Source: Rhodococcus sp040643435
GTDB lineage: Bacteria; Actinomycetota; Actinomycetes; Mycobacteriales; Mycobacteriaceae
NCBI RefSeq assembly: GCF_040643435.1
Contig: NZ_JBEYUH010000001.1
Coordinates: 366,694 to 430,693, forward strand
Direction: 5' to 3'
Length of the DNA stretch: 64,000 bases
Shown: positions 57,071-64,000 of the stretch, one piece after another
How the letters are laid out: the number at the start of each line of letters is the position of its first letter
Numbering within the stretch: the first letter of the stretch is position 1
Program-made: the position numbers and the translations under genes
Notes under the pieces: model-generated
Told to the model about the DNA's origin: nothing
Databases searched by the model: none
The model's input: the letters and a program-made list of their open reading frames with translations, nothing else

Positions 57071-59089
57071 GTGGTTGCTGATTTCGACGCCGCCGAGGTC
57101 GATCCGGTCGCACGGGTTCTTCCGCTGCTGCCGGTTCCGCACCTCGACCGGGAGTTCGACTACCTGATCCCTCGCGAACTGGACGCGGACGCCCGCCCGG
57201 GTGTCCGCGTCCGTGTGCGCTTCGCCGGACGTCTCGTCGACGGCTTCCTCCTCGCGCGTGCGGCGTCGAGCGATCACACCGGTAAGCTCGGCCGACTCGA
57301 CCGGGTGGTCTCGCCCGAACCGGTGCTCACGCCCGAGATCGCGGCCCTCGCCGAGGAAGTCGCGACCCGTTATGCGGGAACCCGGGCGGATGTACTCCGT
57401 CTTGCGGTGCCTCCGCGCCACGCGCGCGTCGAAGCCGAGACGCCCCGGACGCCCGAGCCCGCACCGGTGCCGGAGATCGACCGCGCCGCGTGGAGCCGAT
57501 ACCGCCACGGGGAGAACTTCCTGGAAGCGCTCGAAGGGGGCCGCGCACCGCGGGCGGCCTGGCAGGCGCTGCCCGGCGAGGACTGGCCGCGCCGACTCGC
57601 CGAACTCGCTGCACTGACCCTCGCCTCGGGACGGGCCGCCGTGCTCGTCGTCCCCGACCAGCGCGATCTCGATCGACTGATGTCGGTCTGCGTGGATGTC
57701 GCCGGCGCCGATCACGTCGTCGGCCTCGCCGCAGGCCTCGGACCGGCGGAGCGCTACCGACGCTGGCTCGCGGCGCTACGAGGATCCACGCGCATCGTCG
57801 TCGGCACCCGTGCCGCCGTCTTCGCGCCGACCCCTGATCTCGGGCTGCTCGTGGTGTGGGACGACGGCGACGATCTGCACTGCGAACCGCGATCGCCGTA
57901 TCCGCACGCCCGGGAGGTCGCCGCACTGCGGGCGCACGCGGTCGGCGCCGCGGTCGTGATCGCCGGCCACGCCCGCACCGCGGAGACCCAGGCCCTCGTC
58001 GACGCGGGCTGGGCGCACGACCTCGTCGCTCCCCGGGAGGTCGTGCGGGAGTGCGCCCCCAAGGTCACAGCGCTCGCCGACAGCGACCATGCGCTCGCGC
58101 GGGATCCTGCCGCACGTGCCGCGCGCCTGCCCGCGATCGCGTTCGCCGCCGCCCGATCCGCGCTTGCGGCGGATCGTCCGGTCCTTGTACAGGTACCGCG
58201 GCGCGGTTATGTTCCTGCACTGGCGTGCGGCAAGTGCCGCGCCCCCGCACGGTGCCGGCACTGCAACGGGCCGCTCGCCCTGCCCACCGCCGCAGGCCCC
58301 GACGGAGCCGCGATCCCGGCCTGCCGGTGGTGCGGCGTCGCCGACGCGCGGCACCGATGCCACGCCTGCGGTGCACGCTCGCTACGGGCCGTCGTCGTCG
58401 GGGCGGCGCGGACCGCCGAGGAACTGGGACGCGCCTTCCCCGGGGTGCCTGTCGTGACATCGGGCGGAAACGACGTCAAACACACCGCGCCCGCTGCGGC
58501 TGCGCTCGTGGTCTCCACCGTGGGTGCCGAACCGGTCGCAGAGGGTGGTTACGGCGCTGCGCTGCTTCTCGACGGATGGGCACTGCTCGGCCGCGCCGAC
58601 CTGCGTGCGACCGAGGAGACGATGCGGCGCTGGCTCACCGCCTCGGCGCTCGTGCGGTCGTTCGCCGACGGTGGGCAGGTCGTGGTCGTCGCCGATTCCG
58701 GCATCCCCACCGTGCAGGCACTCGTGCGATGGGATCCGGTCGGCCATGCGAGATCCGAGGTCTCTGAAAGGACCGAGGTCGGATTTCCGCCCGCCGTCCA
58801 CATGGCTGCGATCGACGGGGCGTCGGCGGCCGTCGCCGAGCTGCTCGACGCGACGCAACTGCCGGAGGGCGCCGAAGTGCTCGGACCCGTGCCCCTGCCG
58901 CCGGGGCAGCGACTGCCGTTCGGCTCCGAGGGGCCCGAACCCGAGGATGTGCACCGGATGATCGTCCGGGTCGCGCGCGATCGGGGCCGCGCGCTCGGCC
59001 GGGCACTGCGCGATGCGCAGGCCACCCGCACGGCGCGTCGCGCCGACGGGCCGCTCCGGGTGCAGGTCGATCCTCCGCGCGTCGGCTGA
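57071..59089 (+). CDS. priA: Primosomal protein N'-like (PriA) without helicase motifs
   Basis: A 672-residue PriA homologue. The N-terminal DNA-binding domain (VARVLPLLPVPHLDREFDYLIP) and zinc-binding cysteines (ACGKCRAPARCRHC, then CRWCG and CHACG, about 387-440) are kept. The expected Walker A loop is absent: the region near residue 180-200 reads LASGRAAVLVVPDQRDL, and no DEAH-type motif is seen. It is therefore unlikely to be an ATP-driven helicase, as already noted for actinobacterial PriA. GTG 57071 is the best start between metK and the first domain, without a clear ribosome site. Probably co-transcribed with metK. Confidence 0.88.
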   Translation: MVADFDAAEVDPVARVLPLLPVPHLDREFDYLIPRELDADARPGVRVRVRFAGRLVDGFLLARAASSDHTGKLGRLDRVVSPEPVLTPEIAALAEEVATRYAGTRADVLRLAVPPRHARVEAETPRTPEPAPVPEIDRAAWSRYRHGENFLEALEGGRAPRAAWQALPGEDWPRRLAELAALTLASGRAAVLVVPDQRDLDRLMSVCVDVAGADHVVGLAAGLGPAERYRRWLAALRGSTRIVVGTRAAVFAPTPDLGLLVVWDDGDDLHCEPRSPYPHAREVAALRAHAVGAAVVIAGHARTAETQALVDAGWAHDLVAPREVVRECAPKVTALADSDHALARDPAARAARLPAIAFAAARSALAADRPVLVQVPRRGYVPALACGKCRAPARCRHCNGPLALPTAAGPDGAAIPACRWCGVADARHRCHACGARSLRAVVVGAARTAEELGRAFPGVPVVTSGGNDVKHTAPAAAALVVSTVGAEPVAEGGYGAALLLDGWALLGRADLRATEETMRRWLTASALVRSFADGGQVVVVADSGIPTVQALVRWDPVGHARSEVSERTEVGFPPAVHMAAIDGASAAVAELLDATQLPEGAEVLGPVPLPPGQRLPFGSEGPEPEDVHRMIVRVARDRGRALGRALRDAQATRTARRADGPLRVQVDPPRVG

Positions 59090-59102
59090 TCCGATGTGCG
59101 AA

Positions 59103-59119
59103 TACTGTTTGCCACAGTA
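59103..59119. promoter_or_regulatory. Inverted repeat upstream of the secreted esterase gene
   Basis: TACTGT, 5 nt, ACAGTA: a perfect 6-bp inverted repeat 75 bp before the esterase ATG and 14 bp after priA. Position suits an operator; the binding protein is unknown. Confidence 0.35.
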
Positions 59120-59193
59120 ACGAAATTACGGTCGTCGCCGATCATTCTCGTGAGTGTCTGGGGAGGCACACACGGAAACGGGAGGACAGGCGA

Positions 59194-60201
59194 ATGGGCG
59201 TCGGTCGGAGTTGGAGCGGCGTCGGTGCGTGCGTCGTCGCACTGTTGACGGCGGGCGTGGCCGGCGCACAGCCCCTTTCGTCCGGTGATTCACCGATCAT
59301 CGGTCTGGGGGAGGGTTCCGTGAGCAGCGTGCCCGCGCCTGAGGGGCCGGTGGCCACAGGACATGCCGACGCAGCGGAGTATGCCGAGAACAATCCCGGT
59401 ATCGCGCCGGCCGGCAGCAACGACTTCTCGTGCACGCCGTCGGCGGAGCACCCTCGGCCCGTGGTCCTCGCCCACGGCACCGACTCCAACGCCTACTCCG
59501 ATTTCGCAGCTCTCTCGCCCCTGCTCGCCGCATCCGGGTGGTGTGTCTTCGCGCTGAACTACGGGTTCGCCGACGGCGCCGAGGACTACGGCACCGGCGA
59601 CATCCGGGTCTCAGCAGGCCAGTTCGGAGCATTCGTCACCGAGGTGCTCGAGGCCACCGGCGCAGAGAAAGTGGACGTGGTCGGCTACTCACAGGGCGCC
59701 ACGGTCGCCAGATATTTCATCAACGAACTCGGCGGTGCCGACGTCGTCGACCGCTGGGTCGGGCTCGCATCACCGAGTTACGGCGGCACCTTCTACGGCC
59801 TCGGAGCGGCCCTCGCCGCCCTCCCCGGGGCGATCGACCTCGTCGAGGGAGAATTCTCCGTGGCGCTCGTGCAGCAAGTCGAGGGATCGGACGTCCTCAC
59901 CGAGGTCAACACACCCACCGACACCGTCCCCGGCGTGCGCTACACGACGATCGGAACGAACGTCGACGAAGTCATCCAGCCCGCCGGCAACGTGGCACTT
60001 CGCGGAGAAGGCGCCGGCAACCACGTCATCCAGGAACTGTGCCCCCAGAACCTGACCGGGCACTTCAACATGGTCTACGATCCGTTCGTGCTGCAACTGG
60101 CCCGGCACACACTCGATCCCGAGCGTTACGCACCCGGCGACTGCAACCCGGTTGCGCTCGGCACCGGAATCCCCGAACTGATCCTCCAGTCCAACACCTG
60201 A
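59194..60201 (+). CDS. Secreted alpha/beta-hydrolase (triacylglycerol lipase/esterase)
   Basis: A 335-residue exported lipase-like enzyme. Residues 1-25 are a Sec signal peptide (ACVVALLTAGVAGAQ, likely cleavage after AGA). The mature part has the oxyanion strand VVLAHGTDSNAYSD near 90, the nucleophile elbow VVGYSQGATVARYF near 160-173, and a late His in NLTGHFNMVYD near 289. Cysteines near 78 and 107, and near 279 and 314, could form disulfides. Acts outside the cell on lipids or esters; chain preference unknown. GGGAGGAC precedes ATG 59194. Own promoter likely. Confidence 0.88.
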   Translation: MGVGRSWSGVGACVVALLTAGVAGAQPLSSGDSPIIGLGEGSVSSVPAPEGPVATGHADAAEYAENNPGIAPAGSNDFSCTPSAEHPRPVVLAHGTDSNAYSDFAALSPLLAASGWCVFALNYGFADGAEDYGTGDIRVSAGQFGAFVTEVLEATGAEKVDVVGYSQGATVARYFINELGGADVVDRWVGLASPSYGGTFYGLGAALAALPGAIDLVEGEFSVALVQQVEGSDVLTEVNTPTDTVPGVRYTTIGTNVDEVIQPAGNVALRGEGAGNHVIQELCPQNLTGHFNMVYDPFVLQLARHTLDPERYAPGDCNPVALGTGIPELILQSNT

Positions 60202-60299
60202 TGTCCCGGGCAGAGCCTCCGGCGCGGTGATGCAGGTCGCACGGCACCGACTCCCTAGACTGTGGGAGGTCGACGCCGCCGAGAACTGGAGCAACATAC

Positions 60300-60359
60300 G
60301 TGACATCCCCGCAGACCCACCGCGCCGCGCCCTACCTTCGTGCATCGGCGGTGCGCTGA
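60300..60359 (+). CDS. Possible 19-aa upstream ORF coupled to fmt
   Basis: GTG 60300 preceded by CTGGAG (8 nt spacing) opens 19 codons ending TGA at 60357-60359, one base before the fmt ATG. fmt has no Shine-Dalgarno of its own, so ribosomes ending here could reinitiate on fmt. The peptide, MTSPQTHRAAPYLRASAVR, has no recognisable feature. The case is positional only. Confidence 0.35.
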   Translation: MTSPQTHRAAPYLRASAVR

Positions 60360-60360
60360 C

Positions 60361-61284
60361 ATGCGCGTGGTCTTCGCGGGCACACCCGAGCCCGCCGTCC
60401 CGTCGCTGCTCCGTCTCGTCGAGTCGCCGCGCCACCAGGTGGTTGCGGTCGTCACTCGACCCGACACGACCGCCGGCCGTGGCCGCAAGGTGGTGCGATC
60501 GGCCGTGGGGAAGGTCGCCGACGAGCACGGTATCGAGGTGCTCACGCCCCGGTCGCCACGGGACCCCGACTTCATCGCACGCCTGACCGAACTCGCGCCG
60601 GACTGCTGCCCCGTGGTTGCCTACGGTGCGCTGATTCCGCAGCCGGTTCTCGACATCCCCACCCACGGATGGGTGAACCTGCACTTTTCGCTGTTGCCCG
60701 CCTGGCGGGGTGCCGCGCCGGTGCAGGCGGCGATCGCCGCGGGTGACGAGATCACCGGTGCGAGCACTTTCCGGCTCGAAGCCGGACTCGACACCGGGCC
60801 GATCTACGGCGTCGTCACCGAGACGATCCGTCCCACCGACACCGCGGGCGACCTGCTCGGCCGTCTCGCCGAAACCGGTGCGAACCTGCTCGAATCGACC
60901 CTGGACGGACTCGAGGACGGCATCCTCACCCCGGCGCCGCAGCCCGCCGAGGGCATCTCGCACGCGCCCAAGGTCACCGTCGAGGCGGCCCAGGTGCAGT
61001 GGACTCTTCCCGCGCACGTCGTCGACCGGAGGATCCGAGCGGTCACTCCGGCTCCGGGCGCGTGGACGATGATCGGCGACCTGCGGGTGAAGGTCGGTCC
61101 GGTGACGGTGACCGACGAGGCTCTCGAGGCAGGCGAACTCGACATCCGCAAGGACGGTGTGCTCGTCGGCACCGGCACCACCGCAGTGCGGCTCGGGACC
61201 GTTCAACCACCCGGAAAGAAAGCAATGGCAGCCACGGACTGGGCGCGTGGCGCCCGGCTCGACCCGAAGGTGCGTGCACGATGA
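60361..61284 (+). CDS. fmt: Methionyl-tRNA formyltransferase
   Basis: Formylates initiator Met-tRNA using 10-formyl-THF, 307 residues. MRVVFAGTPEPAVPSLLRL starts the Rossmann-like domain; the catalytic region NLHFSLLPAWRGAAPVQAAI near 106-125 has Asn, His and the SLLPxxRG signature, and TGASTFRLEAGLDTGPIY gives the catalytic Asp near 147. The C-terminal OB-fold domain follows. ATG 60361 starts exactly where the family starts. A TAGACT hexamer at 60256 suggests a promoter with a 90-100 nt leader. rsmB overlaps its stop (ATGA). Confidence 0.95.
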   Translation: MRVVFAGTPEPAVPSLLRLVESPRHQVVAVVTRPDTTAGRGRKVVRSAVGKVADEHGIEVLTPRSPRDPDFIARLTELAPDCCPVVAYGALIPQPVLDIPTHGWVNLHFSLLPAWRGAAPVQAAIAAGDEITGASTFRLEAGLDTGPIYGVVTETIRPTDTAGDLLGRLAETGANLLESTLDGLEDGILTPAPQPAEGISHAPKVTVEAAQVQWTLPAHVVDRRIRAVTPAPGAWTMIGDLRVKVGPVTVTDEALEAGELDIRKDGVLVGTGTTAVRLGTVQPPGKKAMAATDWARGARLDPKVRAR

Positions 61285-62762
61285 CCGATTCCGGCAGACC
61301 CGACCGAGGCGGACGCAAGTCCGGAGGACGAAATCCCGCGGGGCGCAACAGCCGTAACAGCGGACAGGCGACCGGACGCGATCGGTCCTCGAAGCCGGCG
61401 CGCCGATCGTCCCAGCCGACCGTCGACCCCGCCCGCGTCGCTGCCCGGGATGTGCTGCGTGCGGTGCGCGAACGTGACGCCTACGCGAATCTCGTTCTCC
61501 CGGCTCTGCTTCGGGAGCGGAAACTCGACGCGCGTGACTCCGCTCTGGCCACCGAACTCACCTACGGCGCTGCCCGCGCGCAGGGGCTCCTCGACGCCGT
61601 GATCGCGGAGGCCGCCAACCGTACCGTCGAGGAGATCGACGGAGCACTGCTGGACGTCCTACGTCTGGGTGCTTACCAGTTGTTGCGCACGCGTGTCGCC
61701 CCGCACGCAGCGGTGGCCACGAGTGTCGACCTGGTTCGGTCGGAATTCGGTTCCGGCCGGGCAGGATTCGTCAACGCGGTGTTGCGCCGGGTGGGGGAGC
61801 GTACGGAGCAGGAATGGATCGAACTACTCGCCCCCGACCCGGAGCGTGATCCCGTCGGCCATCTGGCGTTCCGGTACGCCCATCCGCTGTGGATCGCGCA
61901 GGCGTTCGCCCATGCTCTCGGAGCGGATGCATCCGAACTCGCCGATGTTCTCGCCGCCGACGACGCGCGTCCGATCGTGCATCTCGTCGCCCGGCCGGGA
62001 GTGATCACTGCGGAAGAACTGGCGCTGGTCACCGGCGGCGAGATCGGACCGTGGTCGCCCTACGCCGTACATCTCGAACATGGGGATCCGGGCCGTCTCG
62101 AACCCGTCCGTGAAGGGATGGCCGCGGTTCAGGACGAGGGCAGCCAGCTCGTCGCTCGTGCCCTCACCCTGGCACCCCTGCGCGGCGAGGACCGGGGCCG
62201 TTGGCTCGACCTGTGTGCGGGCCCGGGTGGAAAGGCGGCTCTGCTCGGTGCCATCGCAGCGATCGACGGGTTCGCCGTCGACGCCGTCGAACCGGTCGAA
62301 CACCGCGCTGAACTGGTCCGCAAGACCGCACGCGACCTCCCGGTGACCGTGCACGTCGCCGACGGGCGCGAGCCCGGCCTCGAGCCGGGCTACGACCGGA
62401 TACTCGTCGACGCGCCGTGCACCGGGCTCGGTGCGCTGCGGCGACGTCCGGAGGCGCGGTGGCGGCGTCAACCCGGCGACGTCGCCGATCTGGTCCGGCT
62501 GCAGAAGGAACTGCTGGCCTCGGCGATCGCACTGTTGCGCCCCGGCGGCGTGGTGCTCTACTCGACGTGCTCGCCGCATGTCTCGGAGACCGTGGCGGTC
62601 GTGTCCGATGCGGTGCGTCGCCACGGTGTCGAGCAACTCGACACGCGCGAGCTCGTCCCCGGTGTGCCGCAGGTGGGTGAGGGACCGGGGGTTCAGTTGT
62701 GGCCGCACCGGCACGGCACCGACGCCATGTTCATGGCGGCCTTGCGCAAGCCCGAGCACTGA
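61281..62762 (+). CDS. rsmB: 16S rRNA (cytosine-967 C5)-methyltransferase RsmB (Fmu/Sun)
   Basis: SAM-dependent rRNA methyltransferase, 493 residues. A basic, Arg/Ser/Gly-rich tail (1-45) precedes a NusB-like RNA-binding domain (about 50-185) and the catalytic domain with LDLCAGPGGKAALLG near 311, the release Cys in VDAPCTGLG near 378 and the nucleophile Cys in YSTCSPH near 428. ATG 61281 overlaps the fmt stop, a conserved actinobacterial pairing (Rv1406-Rv1407). Confidence 0.94.
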   Translation: MTDSGRPDRGGRKSGGRNPAGRNSRNSGQATGRDRSSKPARRSSQPTVDPARVAARDVLRAVRERDAYANLVLPALLRERKLDARDSALATELTYGAARAQGLLDAVIAEAANRTVEEIDGALLDVLRLGAYQLLRTRVAPHAAVATSVDLVRSEFGSGRAGFVNAVLRRVGERTEQEWIELLAPDPERDPVGHLAFRYAHPLWIAQAFAHALGADASELADVLAADDARPIVHLVARPGVITAEELALVTGGEIGPWSPYAVHLEHGDPGRLEPVREGMAAVQDEGSQLVARALTLAPLRGEDRGRWLDLCAGPGGKAALLGAIAAIDGFAVDAVEPVEHRAELVRKTARDLPVTVHVADGREPGLEPGYDRILVDAPCTGLGALRRRPEARWRRQPGDVADLVRLQKELLASAIALLRPGGVVLYSTCSPHVSETVAVVSDAVRRHGVEQLDTRELVPGVPQVGEGPGVQLWPHRHGTDAMFMAALRKPEH

Positions 62763-62836
62763 TGGACGGACGGCGACCGCCGTGGACGACGCGCGCAGCG
62801 CAGGTCGTGATCTCGGCACCGGGCGACCGCTCCGAA

Positions 62837-62842
62837 TAGGGT
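62837..62842 (+). promoter_or_regulatory. Leaderless -10 element of the PfkB-type kinase gene
   Basis: TAGGGT, 7 nt, then ATG 62850. There is no ribosome binding site upstream of the ATG. Confidence 0.55.
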
Positions 62843-62849
62843 TTCGGTC

Positions 62850-63779
62850 ATGCCCGAGATCGTCACCTTGACCATGAACCCCGCGCTCGATGTCACGACC
62901 TTCACCGACGCGGTGGTGCCCACCCGCAAACTGCGCTGCGACGAGCCGTTCTACGACGCCGGCGGGGGCGGGGTCAACGTCGCGAAGGTCGCGCGTGTGC
63001 TCGGCGCCTCGGCCGCGGCCGTCTATCCGGCCGGTGGCGCGTTGGGCGAGCAGATGAACGGTCTGCTCGACGACGACGACGTCGAGGCGCACATCGTTCC
63101 GATCGCCGGGTCCACCCGCGAGTGCTTCACCGCCATCGACCGCAGAAGTGGCCAGGAGTACCGCTTCGTCACACCCGGCCCCGAACTGACCGCCGAGGAA
63201 CAGGAACGCTGCCTGGCAACGCTCGAAAAAGCCGCGGAAGGCGCGAAGTACGTGGTGGCCAGCGGCAGCTTCCCGCCCGGTGTGCCCGGTGTCTTCGTGC
63301 GCCGTATCGCCGCAGCGGCCCAGCAGGCGGGCGCCCGATTCGTGCTCGATTCCTCGGGGGATGCGCTTACCGGCATCGACTCGGGGGTGTTCCTCGTCAA
63401 ACCCAGCCTCGACGAACTGTGCGAGTGGATCGGACGCGAACCGGACACGATCGACGAACAGATCGCGGCCGCGAGAGAGCTGGTCACCTCCGGTGTCTCG
63501 GAGGTCGTCGTGGTCTCGCTCGGGGCCGACGGAGCGATCATGGTGACCGCTGACGAGGCGGTCCGGGTACCGGCGCTCGCGGCGAAGGTGCGCAGCGCGG
63601 TCGGAGCGGGCGACAGCATGGTCGCCGGACTCGTCGTCGGGCTCTTGCAGAACCGTTCCCTGCGGGACGCACTCGCCCTCGGGATCGCGTGTGGTACGGC
63701 GGCCTTGCTCACCCCCGGAAGTCGTGTCTGCCGACGCGAGGACATCGACCGGTTCGACGCGCTCGCCCGGGGAGTGTGA
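62850..63779 (+). CDS. PfkB-family sugar kinase (1-phosphofructokinase/6-phosphofructokinase 2-like)
   Basis: A 309-residue ribokinase-fold kinase of the tagatose-6-P/1-phosphofructokinase branch. LTMNPALDVTTFTDAVVP at the start and GGGGVNVAKVARVLG near 38-52 bind the sugar phosphate; the ATP/anion-hole signature SAVGAGDSMVAGLVVG near 248-263 supplies the catalytic Asp. FLVKPSLDELCEWIG in the middle is also typical. Substrate could be fructose-6-P, fructose-1-P or tagatose-6-P; sequence alone does not decide. There is no PTS gene nearby, which slightly favours a 6-phosphofructokinase role. The start has a leaderless-type promoter. Confidence 0.88.
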   Translation: MPEIVTLTMNPALDVTTFTDAVVPTRKLRCDEPFYDAGGGGVNVAKVARVLGASAAAVYPAGGALGEQMNGLLDDDDVEAHIVPIAGSTRECFTAIDRRSGQEYRFVTPGPELTAEEQERCLATLEKAAEGAKYVVASGSFPPGVPGVFVRRIAAAAQQAGARFVLDSSGDALTGIDSGVFLVKPSLDELCEWIGREPDTIDEQIAAARELVTSGVSEVVVVSLGADGAIMVTADEAVRVPALAAKVRSAVGAGDSMVAGLVVGLLQNRSLRDALALGIACGTAALLTPGSRVCRREDIDRFDALARGV

Positions 63780-63964
63780 GCGCGGCCGGGTCGCCGACTC
63801 TGCCCTGGCGGCACTGCGGAATCGAACAGAACGGGGAATCGAACAGACCGGAACGTTTCCGAACGGATCCGATTATTCTCCGAGGCAGCCTCGAAGGTCT
63901 TCGCTGGCTCTTCGCAGTTGGTAGGGGCAGGTGTCGACCGACCCCGTTGCCGTGTCGGTGATTG

Positions 63965-63983
63965 AAAAAGGGCCCGCGCCCTT
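63965..63983 (-). terminator. Probable minus-strand terminator at the window edge
   Basis: Hairpin with AAGGGC/GCCCTT arms (63968-63973 with 63978-63983) and, read on the minus strand, a run of five T. It would end a gene entering from beyond 64000. The rest of 63780-64000 shows no coding frame. Confidence 0.5.
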
Positions 63984-64000
63984 GTGAGCTGGGTGTTCTC

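Noticed and set aside
63780..64000. A gene at the right edge
   Set aside because: No frame in 63780-64000 has start, stop and coding character; only a minus-strand terminator is suggested, so the gene would begin beyond the window.

Overview
This 64-kb window looks like the chromosome of a high-GC actinomycete of the order Mycobacteriales, most likely Rhodococcus. G+C is roughly two thirds by eye, GTG starts and ATGA/GTGA overlaps are frequent, and gene order tracks Mycobacterium tuberculosis (from memory) over long stretches: the Rv2585c-to-Rv2533c block (apt, rel, ppiB, glyoxalase II, hisS, radical SAM, metallopeptidase, aspS, rarA, alaS, ruvX, mltG, aroE, prepilin peptidase, aroC-K-B, pepQ, efp, nusB), then the Rv1379-Rv1391 pyrimidine block with mihF, gmk, rpoZ, coaBC, and metK, priA, fmt and rsmB. 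I cannot fix the species. No rRNA, tRNA, CRISPR array, prophage or insertion sequence was seen.

Layout. 1-8.6 kb: end of a family-5 transporter lipoprotein, apt, rel; three tandem secreted cyclophilins on the minus strand; glyoxalase II, hisS and a small membrane protein. 8.6-25 kb is more accessory: a type VII secretion-like substrate pair, an SOS-box-preceded radical SAM gene, a thioesterase, a MarR/pirin divergon, two CBS-domain membrane proteins, an isolated 40-codon gene with its own palindrome and terminator, DUF4383, an SDR, a uridine-kinase-like protein with a degenerate P-loop, a chagasin-like protein, a zinc metallopeptidase, aspS, DUF4235 and an APH-like kinase. 25-43.6 kb: Tat-exported PhoD phosphatase, rarA, then the alaS-ruvX-mltG-aroE run, an ECF42-type sigma factor with its DGPF partner, prepilin peptidase, aroC-aroK-aroB, pepQ, efp and nusB, closed by a strong terminator. 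43.7-52.7 kb: the whole pyrimidine operon pyrR-pyrB-pyrC-(PH-like)-carA-carB-pyrF. 53-57 kb: mihF-gmk-rpoZ-coaBC and metK. 57-64 kb: priA, a secreted esterase, fmt, rsmB and a PfkB kinase.

How it works together. Most genes are housekeeping: three aminoacyl-tRNA synthetases, nucleotide salvage and de novo synthesis, the stringent response, shikimate flux, translation factors and formylation. Regulation readable in the DNA includes a PyrR-binding RNA hairpin just ahead of the pyrR ribosome binding site, a LexA-type box on the radical SAM promoter, a MarR-type palindrome between marR and the pirin pair, an ECF-type promoter ahead of the DGPF/sigma pair, and a recurring leaderless promoter layout (TANNNT, 7-8 nt, start codon) at six genes.

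Most interesting unexplained items: the 40-aa gene at 17197 with an 18-bp perfect palindrome; the structured 430-bp gap between pyrF and mihF; the orphan EspC-like/WxG pair; the uridine-kinase-like pseudoenzyme; and an Asp/His-rich reading frame that continues past the PH-like gene's stop codon in frame with carA.
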